Of a stretch of DNA of 64,000 nt, positions 9,147-20,278 are shown one piece after another (positions within the stretch are counted from its first letter, which is position 1; the number at the start of each line of letters is the position of its first letter). The stretch is from Streptantibioticus rubrisoli. Lineage in GTDB: Bacteria > Actinomycetota > Actinomycetes > Streptomycetales > Streptomycetaceae. The notes under the pieces were generated by a model that was not told the origin of the DNA, ran no database searches, and saw nothing but the letters and a program-made list of their open reading frames with translations. Made by a program: the position numbers and the translations under genes. Where the stretch lies: positions 33,700-97,699 of the forward strand of contig NZ_JANFNH010000022.1 in the NCBI RefSeq assembly GCF_024436055.1, written 5' to 3'.

Positions 9147-9480
9147 GGATAAGCCTCCTCACAGGCGTTCACAGTCACTACGTGAAAGGAGGGCCGGTCC
9201 TCTGCTGACACCCCTGACAGCGGAAGGCGGCTCTCCATGCTCGTGAGTCGGCGCTCCCCATCAGCGCGTGACCCATTGACCCGAGCTCAATGCGTCCAAC
9301 TATCGGACATGTTGGGCCTGGCACCAACATGCAAATGGTCTCGCTTTGATCACACCTGGGGTTAACAGCCCCGCAATCTTGGACATATGGAACATAGACA
9401 GACACCCGCGAAACGGACTGTTCACACAACTTCCGGGCGCGCCCGTTCGGTAAACGGACAGGTGAAGCGCGAATCACACC
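9147..9480. other. Upstream region of the first peptide-importer operon
   Basis: No credible gene. It holds the promoter region of the minus-strand importer operon. It is less G+C-rich than its surroundings and contains an inverted repeat (listed separately). I see no clear -35/-10 pair. Short open frames across it have no ribosome site or family resemblance. Confidence 0.6.
9308..9331. promoter_or_regulatory. Perfect 8-8-8 inverted repeat, candidate operator of the importer operon
   Basis: CATGTTGG at 9308-9315 and CCAACATG at 9324-9331 form a perfect inverted repeat with an 8-nt spacer, centred about 170 nt upstream of the lipoprotein ATG. The spacing of about 16 nt between half-site starts suits a dimeric regulator. 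Which protein binds is unknown. Confidence 0.4.
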
Positions 9481-9520
9481 ATTGAAAAAGGGCATTGAAG
9501 TCTTCCGACTCCAACGCCCT
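9481..9520 (-). terminator. Rho-independent terminator downstream of typA
   Basis: Read on the minus strand, AGGGCGUUGGAGUC pairs with GACUUCAAUGCCCU (14 bp including two G-U pairs) around a GGAA tetraloop, and is followed by a UUUUC run. The stem arms are 9507-9520 and 9489-9502. This is a textbook intrinsic terminator, unusual for Streptomyces in having both a GNRA-like loop and a U-run. It ends minus-strand transcripts coming from typA. Confidence 0.85.
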
Positions 9521-9730
9521 GTCCGATATCCGAACGTGAATGATCTAGGAAAACCCCGGGGGCTCCGGGAAACCTCCAGGGACCCCCCAAAGCCCAGCAG
9601 AAGAAGATCCGCGATGCCCCCAAAGCCCCCGGCGGAACGGGGCCCGCCGAAGCCCTAGAGAACCCCCACTCCCAGCGGAAGGGGGGTCTGGGGGGAACCC
9701 CCCAGAAAACCCCCAACCCCAGCGGGAGCG
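9521..9730. other. C-run-rich spacer after typA
   Basis: About 210 nt of repeated C4-C6 and G4-G6 runs separated by purine-rich steps. No coding signal. It lies between the typA stop and its terminator, so it would form a long structured 3' untranslated region. Confidence 0.5.
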
Positions 9731-11635
<1,905 letters not shown>

Positions 11636-11785
11636 ACTGCGGCGCTTCTCCCGGATTCGTGGATGGCGGCGCGTACGGTCCTACGCGCGCCCGCCGGGCA
11701 ACATCACGCCACGGCCTTCCCCCCATGGTACGGGGCTCGCGAGAAAAGCGTCCGCCCGGGAGATCACCAGCCGCTGCCGGGCCGC

Positions 11786-13558
11786 TCAGCGGCGGAAACC
11801 GATGTTCTGGTAGCGGGGGGTCTGGAAGCCGAAGGCGCCCACGTTGGCGACGTCGGTGCGCTCGGCGACCAGTTCGGGCCGCTGGTAGAGCGGGATGGCG
11901 CCCGCGGCGGCCCAGATTCTGGCGTCGGCCCGCTTGGTCAGGTCGGCCGCCTTGCCGGGGTTGAGCTCGGCGCCCGCCTGGTCCAGCAGCCGGTCGATCA
12001 GGTCGGTGCCCACCCGGGCGTAGTTCTGCTGGACGACCAGCGAGCCGTCCGCACCCGGTTCCGGCTTGGCGTACAGCGGGCGGGCGTCGGTGGCCGGGAA
12101 GGCGGTGCCGGGCCAGGAGTACAGGGCCAGGTCGAAGTCGCCGGAGGCGATCTGGTCCTGGAAGAAGCTGCGGTCGGAGACCTTGGTGAGCTGGGTGCGC
12201 ACCCCGATGCCGGCCAGCATGCGCGCGATGCGGTCGCCGACCGCGCCGAGCGTGGCGTCGTGCTGCGGCAACACGAACTGCAAGGTCAGCGGATGCCCCG
12301 ACCGGTCGGTGCGCACCGTGGCGGGCTCCACGGTCTCGGTCCGCGCGACCTTGCCGCCACCCTGCGCCGTGCTGGCCGGGCGTACCTGGCCGGGGCCGGG
12401 CGCGGCGTTGTGCGCGGCGTTCGCCTTGCCGGACTGCCATCCGGCGTCGGCCAGCAGGGCCTGGGCGGTCTTCACGTCGGTGCCGCCGATCGCCGAGCTG
12501 TTGTCCTGGTAGCCGTCCTGTGACGCCAGCACCAGGTGGTTGCCGAGCGGCGCGGCGGGCAGCCCGGCCGGGCGCAGCACCTGCTGGGCGATGGCCTTGC
12601 GGTCGATCGCCCGGGCCACCGCGCGCCGTACCCGTTCGTCGGTGAGCGGACCGCTGCCGCCGTTCAGCGTCAGCTGGGTGTACGAGGCGTCGAAGGCGCG
12701 GTGCACCACGAGCCGCCGGTCCCGGGAGACCGCGCCCAGCGCCTGCGGGGCCACCTCGGCCACGTCCACCCGCCCGGCGGCCAGGGCGGCGGCCCGCCGG
12801 GCGCTGGGCACCGCGGTGAACACCAGCCGGTCCAGCTTGGCCCGCTCCCCCCACCAGCGGGCGGCGCGCACCAGCGTCACCGTGCCGCGTCTGGCGTCCA
12901 CCGACTGGACCGAGAAGGGGCCCGCGGTCACTGGGAGCGCTGCGCGGCTGCCGTCGTTGAAGGCGTCCGGGGTGCCGGTGACCTCCTTCGGGTACAGCGG
13001 GGTGAACAGCGACCGCCAGGTCGCCATGGGGCGGTTGAAGGTGACCTTGACCTCATGGGCGTCCGCGCCACGCCGTACCTCGGAGATCCGGTCGTAGCCG
13101 TCGTTGTGCGCGCTCCAGTACGCGGAGTTGGTGCCGTTCAGCGCCCTCCACTGGGCGGCGAAGTCGTCGGCGGAGATCGCCCGGCCGTCGCTCCAGACCG
13201 CCCGGGGGTTGAGCCTGTAGAGCACCACCTGCGGTGACCTGCTCACCACGGTGGCCGACTCCAGGTAGTCCGGGTCGCGTTGGGGGCGGCCGCGGCCGTC
13301 CACGGTGAACAGGGCGGGCAGTACGGCGCCCGCGATCCGCTCGGTCTGCGGGTCGGCGGCGGACTGGAAGGTGTTCAGCGTGCCGGGTACGTCGTCCACC
13401 GCCCAGCGCAGCGTCCCACCGTCGCGCACCGCGGGCCGGGCGACGGTCGCCACGTCGACGGCGGGCGCGGCGGAGGCGCCGGAGGAGGTCGAGCAGCCGG
13501 CCGCCGCGGCGCTCACCACGGCGGCCAGGGCGATGGTTCCGACGACGGTGCGGGACAT
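11786..13558 (-). CDS. Orphan peptide-type binding lipoprotein, SBP family 5
   Basis: 590-residue predicted lipoprotein with an Ala-rich signal peptide and lipobox ending A-A-A-G-C at about residue 22. The fold is OppA-like: 'GGTLRWAVDDVPGTLNTF' near the mature N-terminus and 'GAIPLYQRPELVAERTD' near the C-terminus are family-5 landmarks. I preferred the ATG at 13558 because GGAGG stands 8 nt before it; an in-frame GTG three codons upstream is the alternative. No permease or ATPase gene is adjacent, so it may borrow a transporter such as those at 1-9 kb or act as a sensor. It is only distantly similar to those two receptors. Confidence 0.88.
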   Translation of the reverse strand: MSRTVVGTIALAAVVSAAAAGCSTSSGASAAPAVDVATVARPAVRDGGTLRWAVDDVPGTLNTFQSAADPQTERIAGAVLPALFTVDGRGRPQRDPDYLESATVVSRSPQVVLYRLNPRAVWSDGRAISADDFAAQWRALNGTNSAYWSAHNDGYDRISEVRRGADAHEVKVTFNRPMATWRSLFTPLYPKEVTGTPDAFNDGSRAALPVTAGPFSVQSVDARRGTVTLVRAARWWGERAKLDRLVFTAVPSARRAAALAAGRVDVAEVAPQALGAVSRDRRLVVHRAFDASYTQLTLNGGSGPLTDERVRRAVARAIDRKAIAQQVLRPAGLPAAPLGNHLVLASQDGYQDNSSAIGGTDVKTAQALLADAGWQSGKANAAHNAAPGPGQVRPASTAQGGGKVARTETVEPATVRTDRSGHPLTLQFVLPQHDATLGAVGDRIARMLAGIGVRTQLTKVSDRSFFQDQIASGDFDLALYSWPGTAFPATDARPLYAKPEPGADGSLVVQQNYARVGTDLIDRLLDQAGAELNPGKAADLTKRADARIWAAAGAIPLYQRPELVAERTDVANVGAFGFQTPRYQNIGFRR

Positions 13559-13828
13559 CGTGGCCACCTCCGGGGGACTCCCGAGCGCTTATCTCGTTTG
13601 CCGCTTATCGCACCCACTGAAGGTGATGGCCCGCGGACAGCCGGTCCGACACGGCGTCGCGGGCGGCCAAGGCCACCTGTGTGGACTAAGACGCCTCGCA
13701 GATCGCCTGCCACCCGTCGCGGGAAAACACAAGACCCCGCCGGAGCGGATACCGTCTTCACAAGCGCGCCTGTGACGCGCGACACTTTCTGGGGCAACCC
13801 GCGCGAACGCGCAACGGAGGTGCTGGCC

Positions 13829-14134
13829 ATGTCCCTGCAGGACGAGCTCACTGCCACCCAGCGGCGCCTGGACGAACTCGACCGCTGCCTGACCACGCTG
13901 GAGCAGCACGTCGGGCAGAGCGTCGACATGCGGCGGGTCCGGGTGGACGCCAACCATCTGCGCGAGGACCTTGCGCTGCTGCGGGAGAGCACTCCCGGCG
14001 CCAAGGCCGGGCCGTCCGGCCAGCAGAAGGCGGCCCAGCAGATGATCACCGTGCCGGACGCCCCGTACGACCCCAACCTGTGGAAGGACTCCGACGACGA
14101 GGGTCTGGGCGCCCGCGACCGCCACGCCCCCTGA
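13829..14134 (+). CDS. Small coiled-coil protein of unknown function
   Basis: 101 residues, acidic and hydrophilic, with no signal peptide or membrane segment. Heptad-like leucines from about residue 3 to 55 (LQDELTATQRRLDELDRCL and following) predict a coiled coil; the rest is a polar tail with 'PYDPNLWKDSDDEGLG'. The ATG is preceded by GGAGG with 8-nt spacing. It stands 57 nt before the succinate dehydrogenase genes and may be cotranscribed. I do not recognise a named family. Confidence 0.75.
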   Translation: MSLQDELTATQRRLDELDRCLTTLEQHVGQSVDMRRVRVDANHLREDLALLRESTPGAKAGPSGQQKAAQQMITVPDAPYDPNLWKDSDDEGLGARDRHAP

Positions 14135-14191
14135 GTCCGCCCGCAAGCACGGCGAACCCGGTAAGCCACCCCTCTCGCCGGAGGCGACCCG

Positions 14192-15013
14192 TTGGCCACG
14201 ACCGAGACAGCAGGACCCTCATCAGGCGGCGTGCACGCCCCCGGGCGTGCCGCGATCGCCGCGCGGCAGCTGCGCACCGACCGCTGGTGGCTGGCGCCCG
14301 CCGTCACCGTCACCGTGTTGACGGTGTTCGTCGTCTATTCGACCTGGCGGGCGTTCGCCAACGCCGACTACTACGCCGCGCCGTATGTCTCCCCGTTCTA
14401 TTCCCCCTGCATCGCCACCAACTGCGTGAACATGAAGGGGGGTGCGGATCTGCAGATCTTCGGGCCGTGGTGGGGGCTTTCGCCCGCGCTGCTGGTGCTG
14501 ATCTTCCCGCTGGGATTCCGGTTGACCTGCTACTACTACCGCAAGGCGTACTACCGGGGTTTCTGGGCCGCGCCGCCCGCCTGCGCGGTGGCCGAGCCGC
14601 ACCGGAAGTACACCGGGGAGACGCGTTTTCCGCTGATCCTGCAGAACGTGCACCGCTACTTCTTCTACTTCGCGCTGCCCTTCGCGGTGATCCTCACCTA
14701 CGACGCGGCGCTCGGGTTCCGGGACGCGGCCGGGCACTGGGGCCATATGGGTCTGGGCACCCTGGTGTTGCTGGTGAACATCGTGTTGATCTGGGTCTAC
14801 ACCCTGTCCTGCCATTCGTGCCGGCACATTGTCGGCGGGCGGTTGAAGAACTTCTCCAAACATCCGGTGCGTTACCGGATGTGGACCTGGGTTGGACGGA
14901 TGAACGCCCATCACATGGCTTTCGCCTGGGCCTCGTTGGTGATGGTGGCACTGGCCGATCTGTATGTGTACCTGGTGGCCAGTGGTGCGTTCGCCGATCC
15001 GAAGTTCTTCTGA
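14192..15013 (+). CDS. sdhC: Succinate dehydrogenase membrane anchor, Sdh1-type
   Basis: 273 residues with about five hydrophobic segments (near 34-51, 95-112, 155-170, 187-205, 243-262). The length and gene order match the membrane subunit of mycobacterial Sdh1 (Rv0249c is 273 residues, from memory). Cysteines and histidines are concentrated at C73/C78 and C207-H208-S-C210-R-H212, with further histidines at 154, 182, 185, 240 and 241. These could bind heme and, as reported for Sdh1, a Rieske-like cluster. The start is TTG at 14192, chosen for the GGAG at 14180-14183 and the product length. First gene of the sdh operon. Confidence 0.88.
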   Translation: MATTETAGPSSGGVHAPGRAAIAARQLRTDRWWLAPAVTVTVLTVFVVYSTWRAFANADYYAAPYVSPFYSPCIATNCVNMKGGADLQIFGPWWGLSPALLVLIFPLGFRLTCYYYRKAYYRGFWAAPPACAVAEPHRKYTGETRFPLILQNVHRYFFYFALPFAVILTYDAALGFRDAAGHWGHMGLGTLVLLVNIVLIWVYTLSCHSCRHIVGGRLKNFSKHPVRYRMWTWVGRMNAHHMAFAWASLVMVALADLYVYLVASGAFADPKFF

Positions 15014-15060
15014 CGGGGACAGTAAGTCGCCGAAAACCAGCGAAGGGGATGCGGCAGCAC

Positions 15061-16995
15061 ATGACGCAAGTCGAGCGGCACACCTATGACGTGGTGGTGG
15101 TCGGCGCGGGCGGAGCGGGGCTGCGGGCCGCCATCGAGGCCCGGGAACAGGGCCTGCGCACCGCCGTGATCTGCAAGTCACTGTTCGGCAAGGCGCACAC
15201 GGTGATGGCCGAGGGCGGAATCGCCGCCAGCATGGGCAACGCCAACCCGCGGGACAACTGGCAGGTGCACTTCCGGGACACCATGCGGGGCGGGAAGTTC
15301 CTCAACAACTGGCGGATGGCCGAGCTGCACGCCAGGGAAGCACCGGACCGGGTATGGGAGTTGGAGACCTGGGGCGCGCTGTTCGACCGTACGAAGGACG
15401 GCCGGATCTCCCAGCGCAATTTCGGCGGCCATGAGTATGCCCGGCTGGCGCACGTCGGTGACCGCACCGGGCTGGAACTCATCCGCACCCTCCAGCAGCG
15501 GATCGTCGCCCTGCAACAGGAGGACCACGAACGCAGCGGCGACTACGAGGACCGGCTGCGGGTCTTCCAGGAATGCACCGTCACCCGGGTGTTGAAGGAC
15601 GGCGCGCGGGTTTCCGGGGTGTTCGGCTATGTGCGGGAGTCCGGGCGCTTCTTCGTCATCGAGGCGCCCGCCGTCGTACTGGCCACCGGTGGCATCGGCA
15701 AGTCCTTCAAGGTGACCTCCAATTCCTGGGAGTACACCGGCGACGGGCACGCGCTGGCGCTGCTGGCGGGGGCGCCGCTGATCAACATGGAGTTCGTGCA
15801 GTTCCATCCGACCGGCATGGTATGGCCGCCGTCCGTGAAGGGAATCCTGGTCACCGAATCGGTGCGCGGTGACGGCGGGGTGCTGCGCAACAGCGACGGC
15901 AAGCGCTTCATGTTCGACTACATTCCGGATGTCTTCAAGGAGAAGTACGCGCAGAGCGAGCAGGAGGCGGACGGCTGGTACGCCGACCCGGACAACCACC
16001 GCCGCCCACCGGAGCTGCTGCCCCGCGACGAGGTGGCCCGGGCGATCAACTCCGAGGTGAAGGCGGGGCGTTGCTCACCGCACGGCGGAGTGTTCCTGGA
16101 CGTGTCGACCCGGCTGCCCGCCGAGGAGATCAGGCGGCGGCTGCCGTCCATGCACCACCAGTTCAAGGAACTGGCCGATGTCGACATCACCGCCGAGCCC
16201 ATGGAGGTCGGACCGACCTGCCACTACGTGATGGGCGGGGTCGAGGTCGATCCGGACAGCGCCGCCGCGACCGGGGTGCCCGGGCTGTTCGCGGCGGGCG
16301 AGGTCGCGGGCGGAATGCACGGCTCCAACCGGCTGGGCGGCAACTCCCTCTCCGATCTGCTGGTCTTCGGCCGCCGGGCCGGGCTGCACGCCGCCGAGTA
16401 CGCCGCGGAGCTGGGCACCGACGACCGCCCCCGGGTCTCCGCCGAGCAGGTGGACACCGCCGCGGCCGAGGTGCTGCGCCCGTTCAGCGTCGAGGGCGGC
16501 GAGCCGGAGAGCCGTACGGAGAACCCGTACGCGCTGCACCAGGAGCTGCAGCAGACCATGAACGACCTGGTCGGCATCATCCGGCGGGCCAGCGAGATGA
16601 CCGAGGCGCTGCGCCGCCTCGCCGATCTGCGGCAGCGGTCCCGGCGGGCCGCGGTCGAGGGGCACCGGCAGTTCAACCCCGGCTGGCACCTGGCGATCGA
16701 CCTGCGCAACATGCTGCTGGTGAGCGAGTGCGTGGCGCGCGCCGCGCTGGAGCGCACCGAAAGCCGTGGCGGCCACACCCGCGACGACTACCCGGAGATG
16801 GACCGCCGCTGGCGCAAGACCAATCTGGTCTGCGAACTCGCCAGCGGTGACGGCGAGCTGGCGGCGGTCGATCCCGCCGACGGCCAGATCAGACTCACCC
16901 GACGCGACATGCCGCCGATCCGCGGCGATCTGCTCGCCCTCTTCGGCAAGGACGAGTTGCTCAAGTACCTCACGGACGAGGAGCTCGACACATGA
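15061..16995 (+). CDS. sdhA: Succinate dehydrogenase flavoprotein subunit
   Basis: 644-residue FAD subunit that oxidises succinate to fumarate. It has the N-terminal dinucleotide fold (VVVVGAGGAGLRAAIEA, about 11-27), the FAD-binding 'HTVMAEGGIAAS' region containing the covalent-flavin histidine candidate, 'EFVQFHPTGM' with catalytic residues, and 'GSNRLGGNSLSDLLVFG' near the capping domain end. The start is the ATG at 15061, preceded by GAAGGGG with 12-nt spacing; an in-frame ATG at 15049 sits directly on that site and is less likely. Its length matches the Sdh1 class. The stop overlaps the sdhB start (ATGA). Confidence 0.96.
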   Translation: MTQVERHTYDVVVVGAGGAGLRAAIEAREQGLRTAVICKSLFGKAHTVMAEGGIAASMGNANPRDNWQVHFRDTMRGGKFLNNWRMAELHAREAPDRVWELETWGALFDRTKDGRISQRNFGGHEYARLAHVGDRTGLELIRTLQQRIVALQQEDHERSGDYEDRLRVFQECTVTRVLKDGARVSGVFGYVRESGRFFVIEAPAVVLATGGIGKSFKVTSNSWEYTGDGHALALLAGAPLINMEFVQFHPTGMVWPPSVKGILVTESVRGDGGVLRNSDGKRFMFDYIPDVFKEKYAQSEQEADGWYADPDNHRRPPELLPRDEVARAINSEVKAGRCSPHGGVFLDVSTRLPAEEIRRRLPSMHHQFKELADVDITAEPMEVGPTCHYVMGGVEVDPDSAAATGVPGLFAAGEVAGGMHGSNRLGGNSLSDLLVFGRRAGLHAAEYAAELGTDDRPRVSAEQVDTAAAEVLRPFSVEGGEPESRTENPYALHQELQQTMNDLVGIIRRASEMTEALRRLADLRQRSRRAAVEGHRQFNPGWHLAIDLRNMLLVSECVARAALERTESRGGHTRDDYPEMDRRWRKTNLVCELASGDGELAAVDPADGQIRLTRRDMPPIRGDLLALFGKDELLKYLTDEELDT

Positions 16996-17786
16996 GCGCT
17001 GCGCCTGGCCCGAAGGCCAACGGTTCCGCCTACACCGCCCGTTTCAGGGTGTGGCGCGGCGACGCGGACGGCGGCGAGTTGCGGGACTTCGACGTCGAGG
17101 TGCACGAGGGCGAGGTCGTCCTCGACATCATCCACCGGTTGCAGGCCACCCAGGCCAACGATCTGGCGGTGCGCTGGAACTGCAAGGCGGGCAAGTGCGG
17201 TTCGTGCAGCGCGGAGATCAACGGAAGGCCGCGGCTGATGTGCATGACCCGGATGTCGGTGTTCGCACCGGACGAGACGGTGACCGTGACGCCGATGCGG
17301 GCCTTTCCCGTGGTGCGCGACCTGGTGACCGATGTGTCGTTCAACTACACCAAGGCCAGGGAGATTCCGTCGTTCGTCCCGCCGCCCGGTCTGCGCGCCG
17401 GGGAGTACCGGATGCGGCAGGAGGACGTGGGGCGGTCACAGGAGTTCCGCAAGTGCATCGAGTGCTTCCTGTGCCAGAACACCTGCCATGTGGTGCGGGA
17501 CCACGAGGAGAACAAGCAGGCGTTCGCCGGGCCGCGCTTCCTGATGCGGATCGCCGAACTGGACATGCATCCACTGGACTCGGCCGAGGAGTCGGGCCTG
17601 GACCGCAAGTCCGCGGCGCAGGAGGAGCACGGGCTCGGCTACTGCAACATCACCAAGTGCTGTACGGAAGTGTGCCCGGAGAACATCAAGATCACCGACA
17701 ACGCGCTGATTCCGCTCAAGGAACGGGCCGTTGACCGCAAGTACGACCCGTTGGTGTGGCTCGGCAACAAGATCAGACGGCGCTGA
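16992..17786 (+). CDS. sdhB: Succinate dehydrogenase iron-sulfur subunit
   Basis: 264-residue electron-transfer subunit. The ferredoxin domain carries the [2Fe-2S] cysteines in 'CKAGKCGSCSAEI' plus C84-type 'LMCMT'. The C-terminal domain has 'CIECFLCQNTC' and 'GYCNITKCCTEVCPENI', the cysteines for the [4Fe-4S] and [3Fe-4S] clusters. Translation is coupled to sdhA through a 4-nt ATGA overlap. A palindromic terminator follows within 25 nt, closing the operon. Confidence 0.96.
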   Translation: MSAAPGPKANGSAYTARFRVWRGDADGGELRDFDVEVHEGEVVLDIIHRLQATQANDLAVRWNCKAGKCGSCSAEINGRPRLMCMTRMSVFAPDETVTVTPMRAFPVVRDLVTDVSFNYTKAREIPSFVPPPGLRAGEYRMRQEDVGRSQEFRKCIECFLCQNTCHVVRDHEENKQAFAGPRFLMRIAELDMHPLDSAEESGLDRKSAAQEEHGLGYCNITKCCTEVCPENIKITDNALIPLKERAVDRKYDPLVWLGNKIRRR

Positions 17787-17808
17787 AAGAGGTCCCTGAA
17801 AAAGGTCC

Positions 17809-17824
17809 GGGGGCGTACGCCCCC
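17809..17824. terminator. Bidirectional terminator between sdhB and a SpoIIE-family gene
   Basis: GGGGGCGTACGCCCCC is a perfect palindrome lying in the 50-nt gap between two converging genes, so it can stop transcription from both sides. Confidence 0.75.
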
Positions 17825-17836
17825 AGAAATGGGGCC

Positions 17837-20050
17837 TCAGTACATGCTCAGCAGCGCCTCCGCCAGGTCCGCGCCGTGGGACTGGCCGTCCGGCAGCCCC
17901 AGTTCGAACCAGACTGTCTTGCCGCGCGGCGTCCTCCTGCTGCCCCAGCTCTCGCTGAGCATGCTGACGAGCTGCAGCCCGCGCCCGCCCTCGTCGGTGT
18001 CGCGGGCCCGCCGCCGCCTCGGCTGGACGAGGTCGGAGTCCCACACCTCGCACACCAGCGTGCGGTCCAGCAGCAGCCGCAGCCGTATGTCCCCCCTGCC
18101 GTGCCGTAGCGCGTTGGTGACCAGCTCGCTGACCAGCAGCTCCGTGGTGTCCACGAGCTCGCCGAGCCCCCAGGCCTCCAGCCGCGCCCGGGTCAGCTCC
18201 CGGGCCTGGGCCACCGACTGGCCCTGCGGCGGCAGCGTCCAGTCGCCGACCGCGTCGTCCGGCAGGCCCCGAACCCTGGCCATCAACAGCGCCACGTCGT
18301 CCTCGCCGTGGTGGGTGTCCAGGCTGGTCAGTACGTGGTCGCAGGCGTCCTCCAGCGGTAGCGCGGCGGTGCTCAGGGCGCGCCGGAAGGCCTCCAGGCC
18401 CTCGTCCAGGGAGTGGTGGCGGGACTCCACCAGTCCGTCGGTGTAGAGGGCGAGCAGCGCGCCGTCGGGGAGTTCGACGTCCACCTCCTCGAACGGCTCG
18501 CCGCCGACGCCCAGCGGTATGCCGTGGGGCACGTCGAGCATCAGCGCCGGGTCGCCCGGCTGCACGATGACCGGCGGCAGATGGCCCGCGTTGGCGATGG
18601 TGCAGCGCCGGGTGACCGCGTCGTAGACCGCGTAGACGCAGGTCGCCAGGTACACCTCGGCCAGGTCCTCGGCGTCCCGGTCCTTGGCGCGGCGGCTGCG
18701 GCCGCCGCTGGGGTCGGACAGGCCGCGGGCGATCTCGTCCAACTGGCTGAGCACTTCGGCCGGTTCGAGGTCGAGCAGCGCCAAGGTGCGTACCGCGGTG
18801 CGCAGTTCGCCCATCGCGACGGCGGCCCGAAGCCCGCGGCCCATCACGTCGCCGACCACCAACGCGGTGCGGTGTCCGGGGAGTTCGATGACGTCGAACC
18901 AGTCGCCGCCGACCTCGGCCGCGGCGTTGCCGGGCAGGTAGCGGCAGGCGATGTCGAGACCGGCGGCCTCCGGGTTGCCCGGCGGCAGCAGGCTGCGCTG
19001 CAGCAGCAGCGCTCGCTCGTGCTCGCGCCGGTAGAGCCGGGCGTTGTCGATGCACACGGCGGCCCGGGCGACGAGTTCCCCGGCCAGCGCCCGGTCGCGC
19101 TCGCCGAACGGTTCGCTGCCCTTGGCGCGGGAGAAGTGCACCAGCCCGAGCACGGTGTCCCGGGCGACCATCGGCACCACCAGGGTGGACTGGACGACGG
19201 CGGGCAACTCGCCCCGGTCCGGGTCGGGTTCGGCGACCTCGTCGGCCGCGGAGCCGCCGCCGCTGACCCCGAGGACCTGGATCTGCGCGGTGCGCAGCGC
19301 CTTGGCCCCGGGCGAGGTGAACGGGTATCGGTGCACCGCGCCCACGCTCACCGAGCCCTTCTCGACGCCCAGCGAGTCGGGCCCGCCGGATACCGCGCTG
19401 GCGCCCGCGACCCTGCGTACGTCCGCGCTGCCGTCGGAGCTGCCGACCGGGTCCTCGTCGCCGGTGAGCAGCGCCTGGTAGAGGTCGACGGCGGCCAGGT
19501 CGCAGAAGTGCGGTACGGCCACGTCCAGCAGTTGCCTTGCGGTGGTCTCCAGATCGAGGGAGTTGCCGATGCGGGTGCCCGCCTCGTTCAGCAGGGCCAG
19601 GTCGCGCCGGGTGTGCGCGGCCTCCCGTTCTGCGCGCTGACGGGTCGTCACATCGGTTGCCACGCCCGCCACTCCGGACGGGCGGCCGCTCGGGTCCGTG
19701 AGCCGGTACAGGGAGATCGCCCAGCGGCGGCGGCCGGGGGTGCCGGGGGTGGTGCCGACGACCTGCATGTCGACCACCGGTTCGCCGGTGTCCAGGACCT
19801 GGCGCAGCGCGGCGGTGAGGCGGTCGGCCTCGACCCGGGGCAGGAAGTCGTGCGGGGTGCGGCCGGGGTAGTCCTGCGCGGGCTTGCCGTACACGTGCGC
19901 GAAGCGCTCGTTGACGCGGATCAGTCTGAGGTCGGTGTCGGCGAGGAAAAGCCCCATCGGAGATTGGCCGAAAATCGCCTCGAACGCGGCCAGGGAGGCG
20001 TCCCGCTCCCGGTCGCGCTCAAGGCCCCGGGGACTTGGCAGTTCAGCCAT
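17837..20050 (-). CDS. PAS-GAF-SpoIIE phosphatase-HATPase regulator
   Basis: 737-residue cytosolic multidomain regulator. In order: PAS (about 20-135), GAF (about 150-330), SpoIIE-type PP2C phosphatase (about 350-570; GGDWFDVIELPG, VGDVMGRGLR, LYTDGLVE and DDVALLMAR carry the metal-binding aspartates), and an RsbW-like histidine-kinase-type ATPase domain (about 590-737; N-box ELVTNALRHG, G-box GGRGLQLV). Such proteins can both dephosphorylate and phosphorylate anti-anti-sigma factors, linking a PAS/GAF signal to a sigma factor. No sigma or anti-sigma-antagonist gene lies beside it. It is a divergent tandem paralogue of the next gene upstream. Confidence 0.92.
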   Translation of the reverse strand: MAELPSPRGLERDRERDASLAAFEAIFGQSPMGLFLADTDLRLIRVNERFAHVYGKPAQDYPGRTPHDFLPRVEADRLTAALRQVLDTGEPVVDMQVVGTTPGTPGRRRWAISLYRLTDPSGRPSGVAGVATDVTTRQRAEREAAHTRRDLALLNEAGTRIGNSLDLETTARQLLDVAVPHFCDLAAVDLYQALLTGDEDPVGSSDGSADVRRVAGASAVSGGPDSLGVEKGSVSVGAVHRYPFTSPGAKALRTAQIQVLGVSGGGSAADEVAEPDPDRGELPAVVQSTLVVPMVARDTVLGLVHFSRAKGSEPFGERDRALAGELVARAAVCIDNARLYRREHERALLLQRSLLPPGNPEAAGLDIACRYLPGNAAAEVGGDWFDVIELPGHRTALVVGDVMGRGLRAAVAMGELRTAVRTLALLDLEPAEVLSQLDEIARGLSDPSGGRSRRAKDRDAEDLAEVYLATCVYAVYDAVTRRCTIANAGHLPPVIVQPGDPALMLDVPHGIPLGVGGEPFEEVDVELPDGALLALYTDGLVESRHHSLDEGLEAFRRALSTAALPLEDACDHVLTSLDTHHGEDDVALLMARVRGLPDDAVGDWTLPPQGQSVAQARELTRARLEAWGLGELVDTTELLVSELVTNALRHGRGDIRLRLLLDRTLVCEVWDSDLVQPRRRRARDTDEGGRGLQLVSMLSESWGSRRTPRGKTVWFELGLPDGQSHGADLAEALLSMY

Positions 20051-20278
20051 GGTCGGCCCCCGAGGGGTGCTGGCCTTCTCCGTGCGAAGCGGCGGAGCAG
20101 GATCCGCCGGAACGTATGCAGCGCAAGACCCCTCCAGTTATTCAGTACTCCCGGACCGGCCGCTGCCCAGTGTTCAGGGTATTGGGCACCACTGAAGTAT
20201 TGAGCACCGGCGGCACCGGGCACACGGTCTTGTCGATCACAGCATCATTTCGGCTTCAACGAGGCAACTTTCCCGAGG

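Noticed and set aside
13280..13828. In-frame upstream extension of the coiled-coil protein
   Set aside because: The first part is antisense to the orphan lipoprotein gene and is Gly/Arg-rich. The ATG at 13829 has an excellent ribosome site and starts the conserved-looking part.
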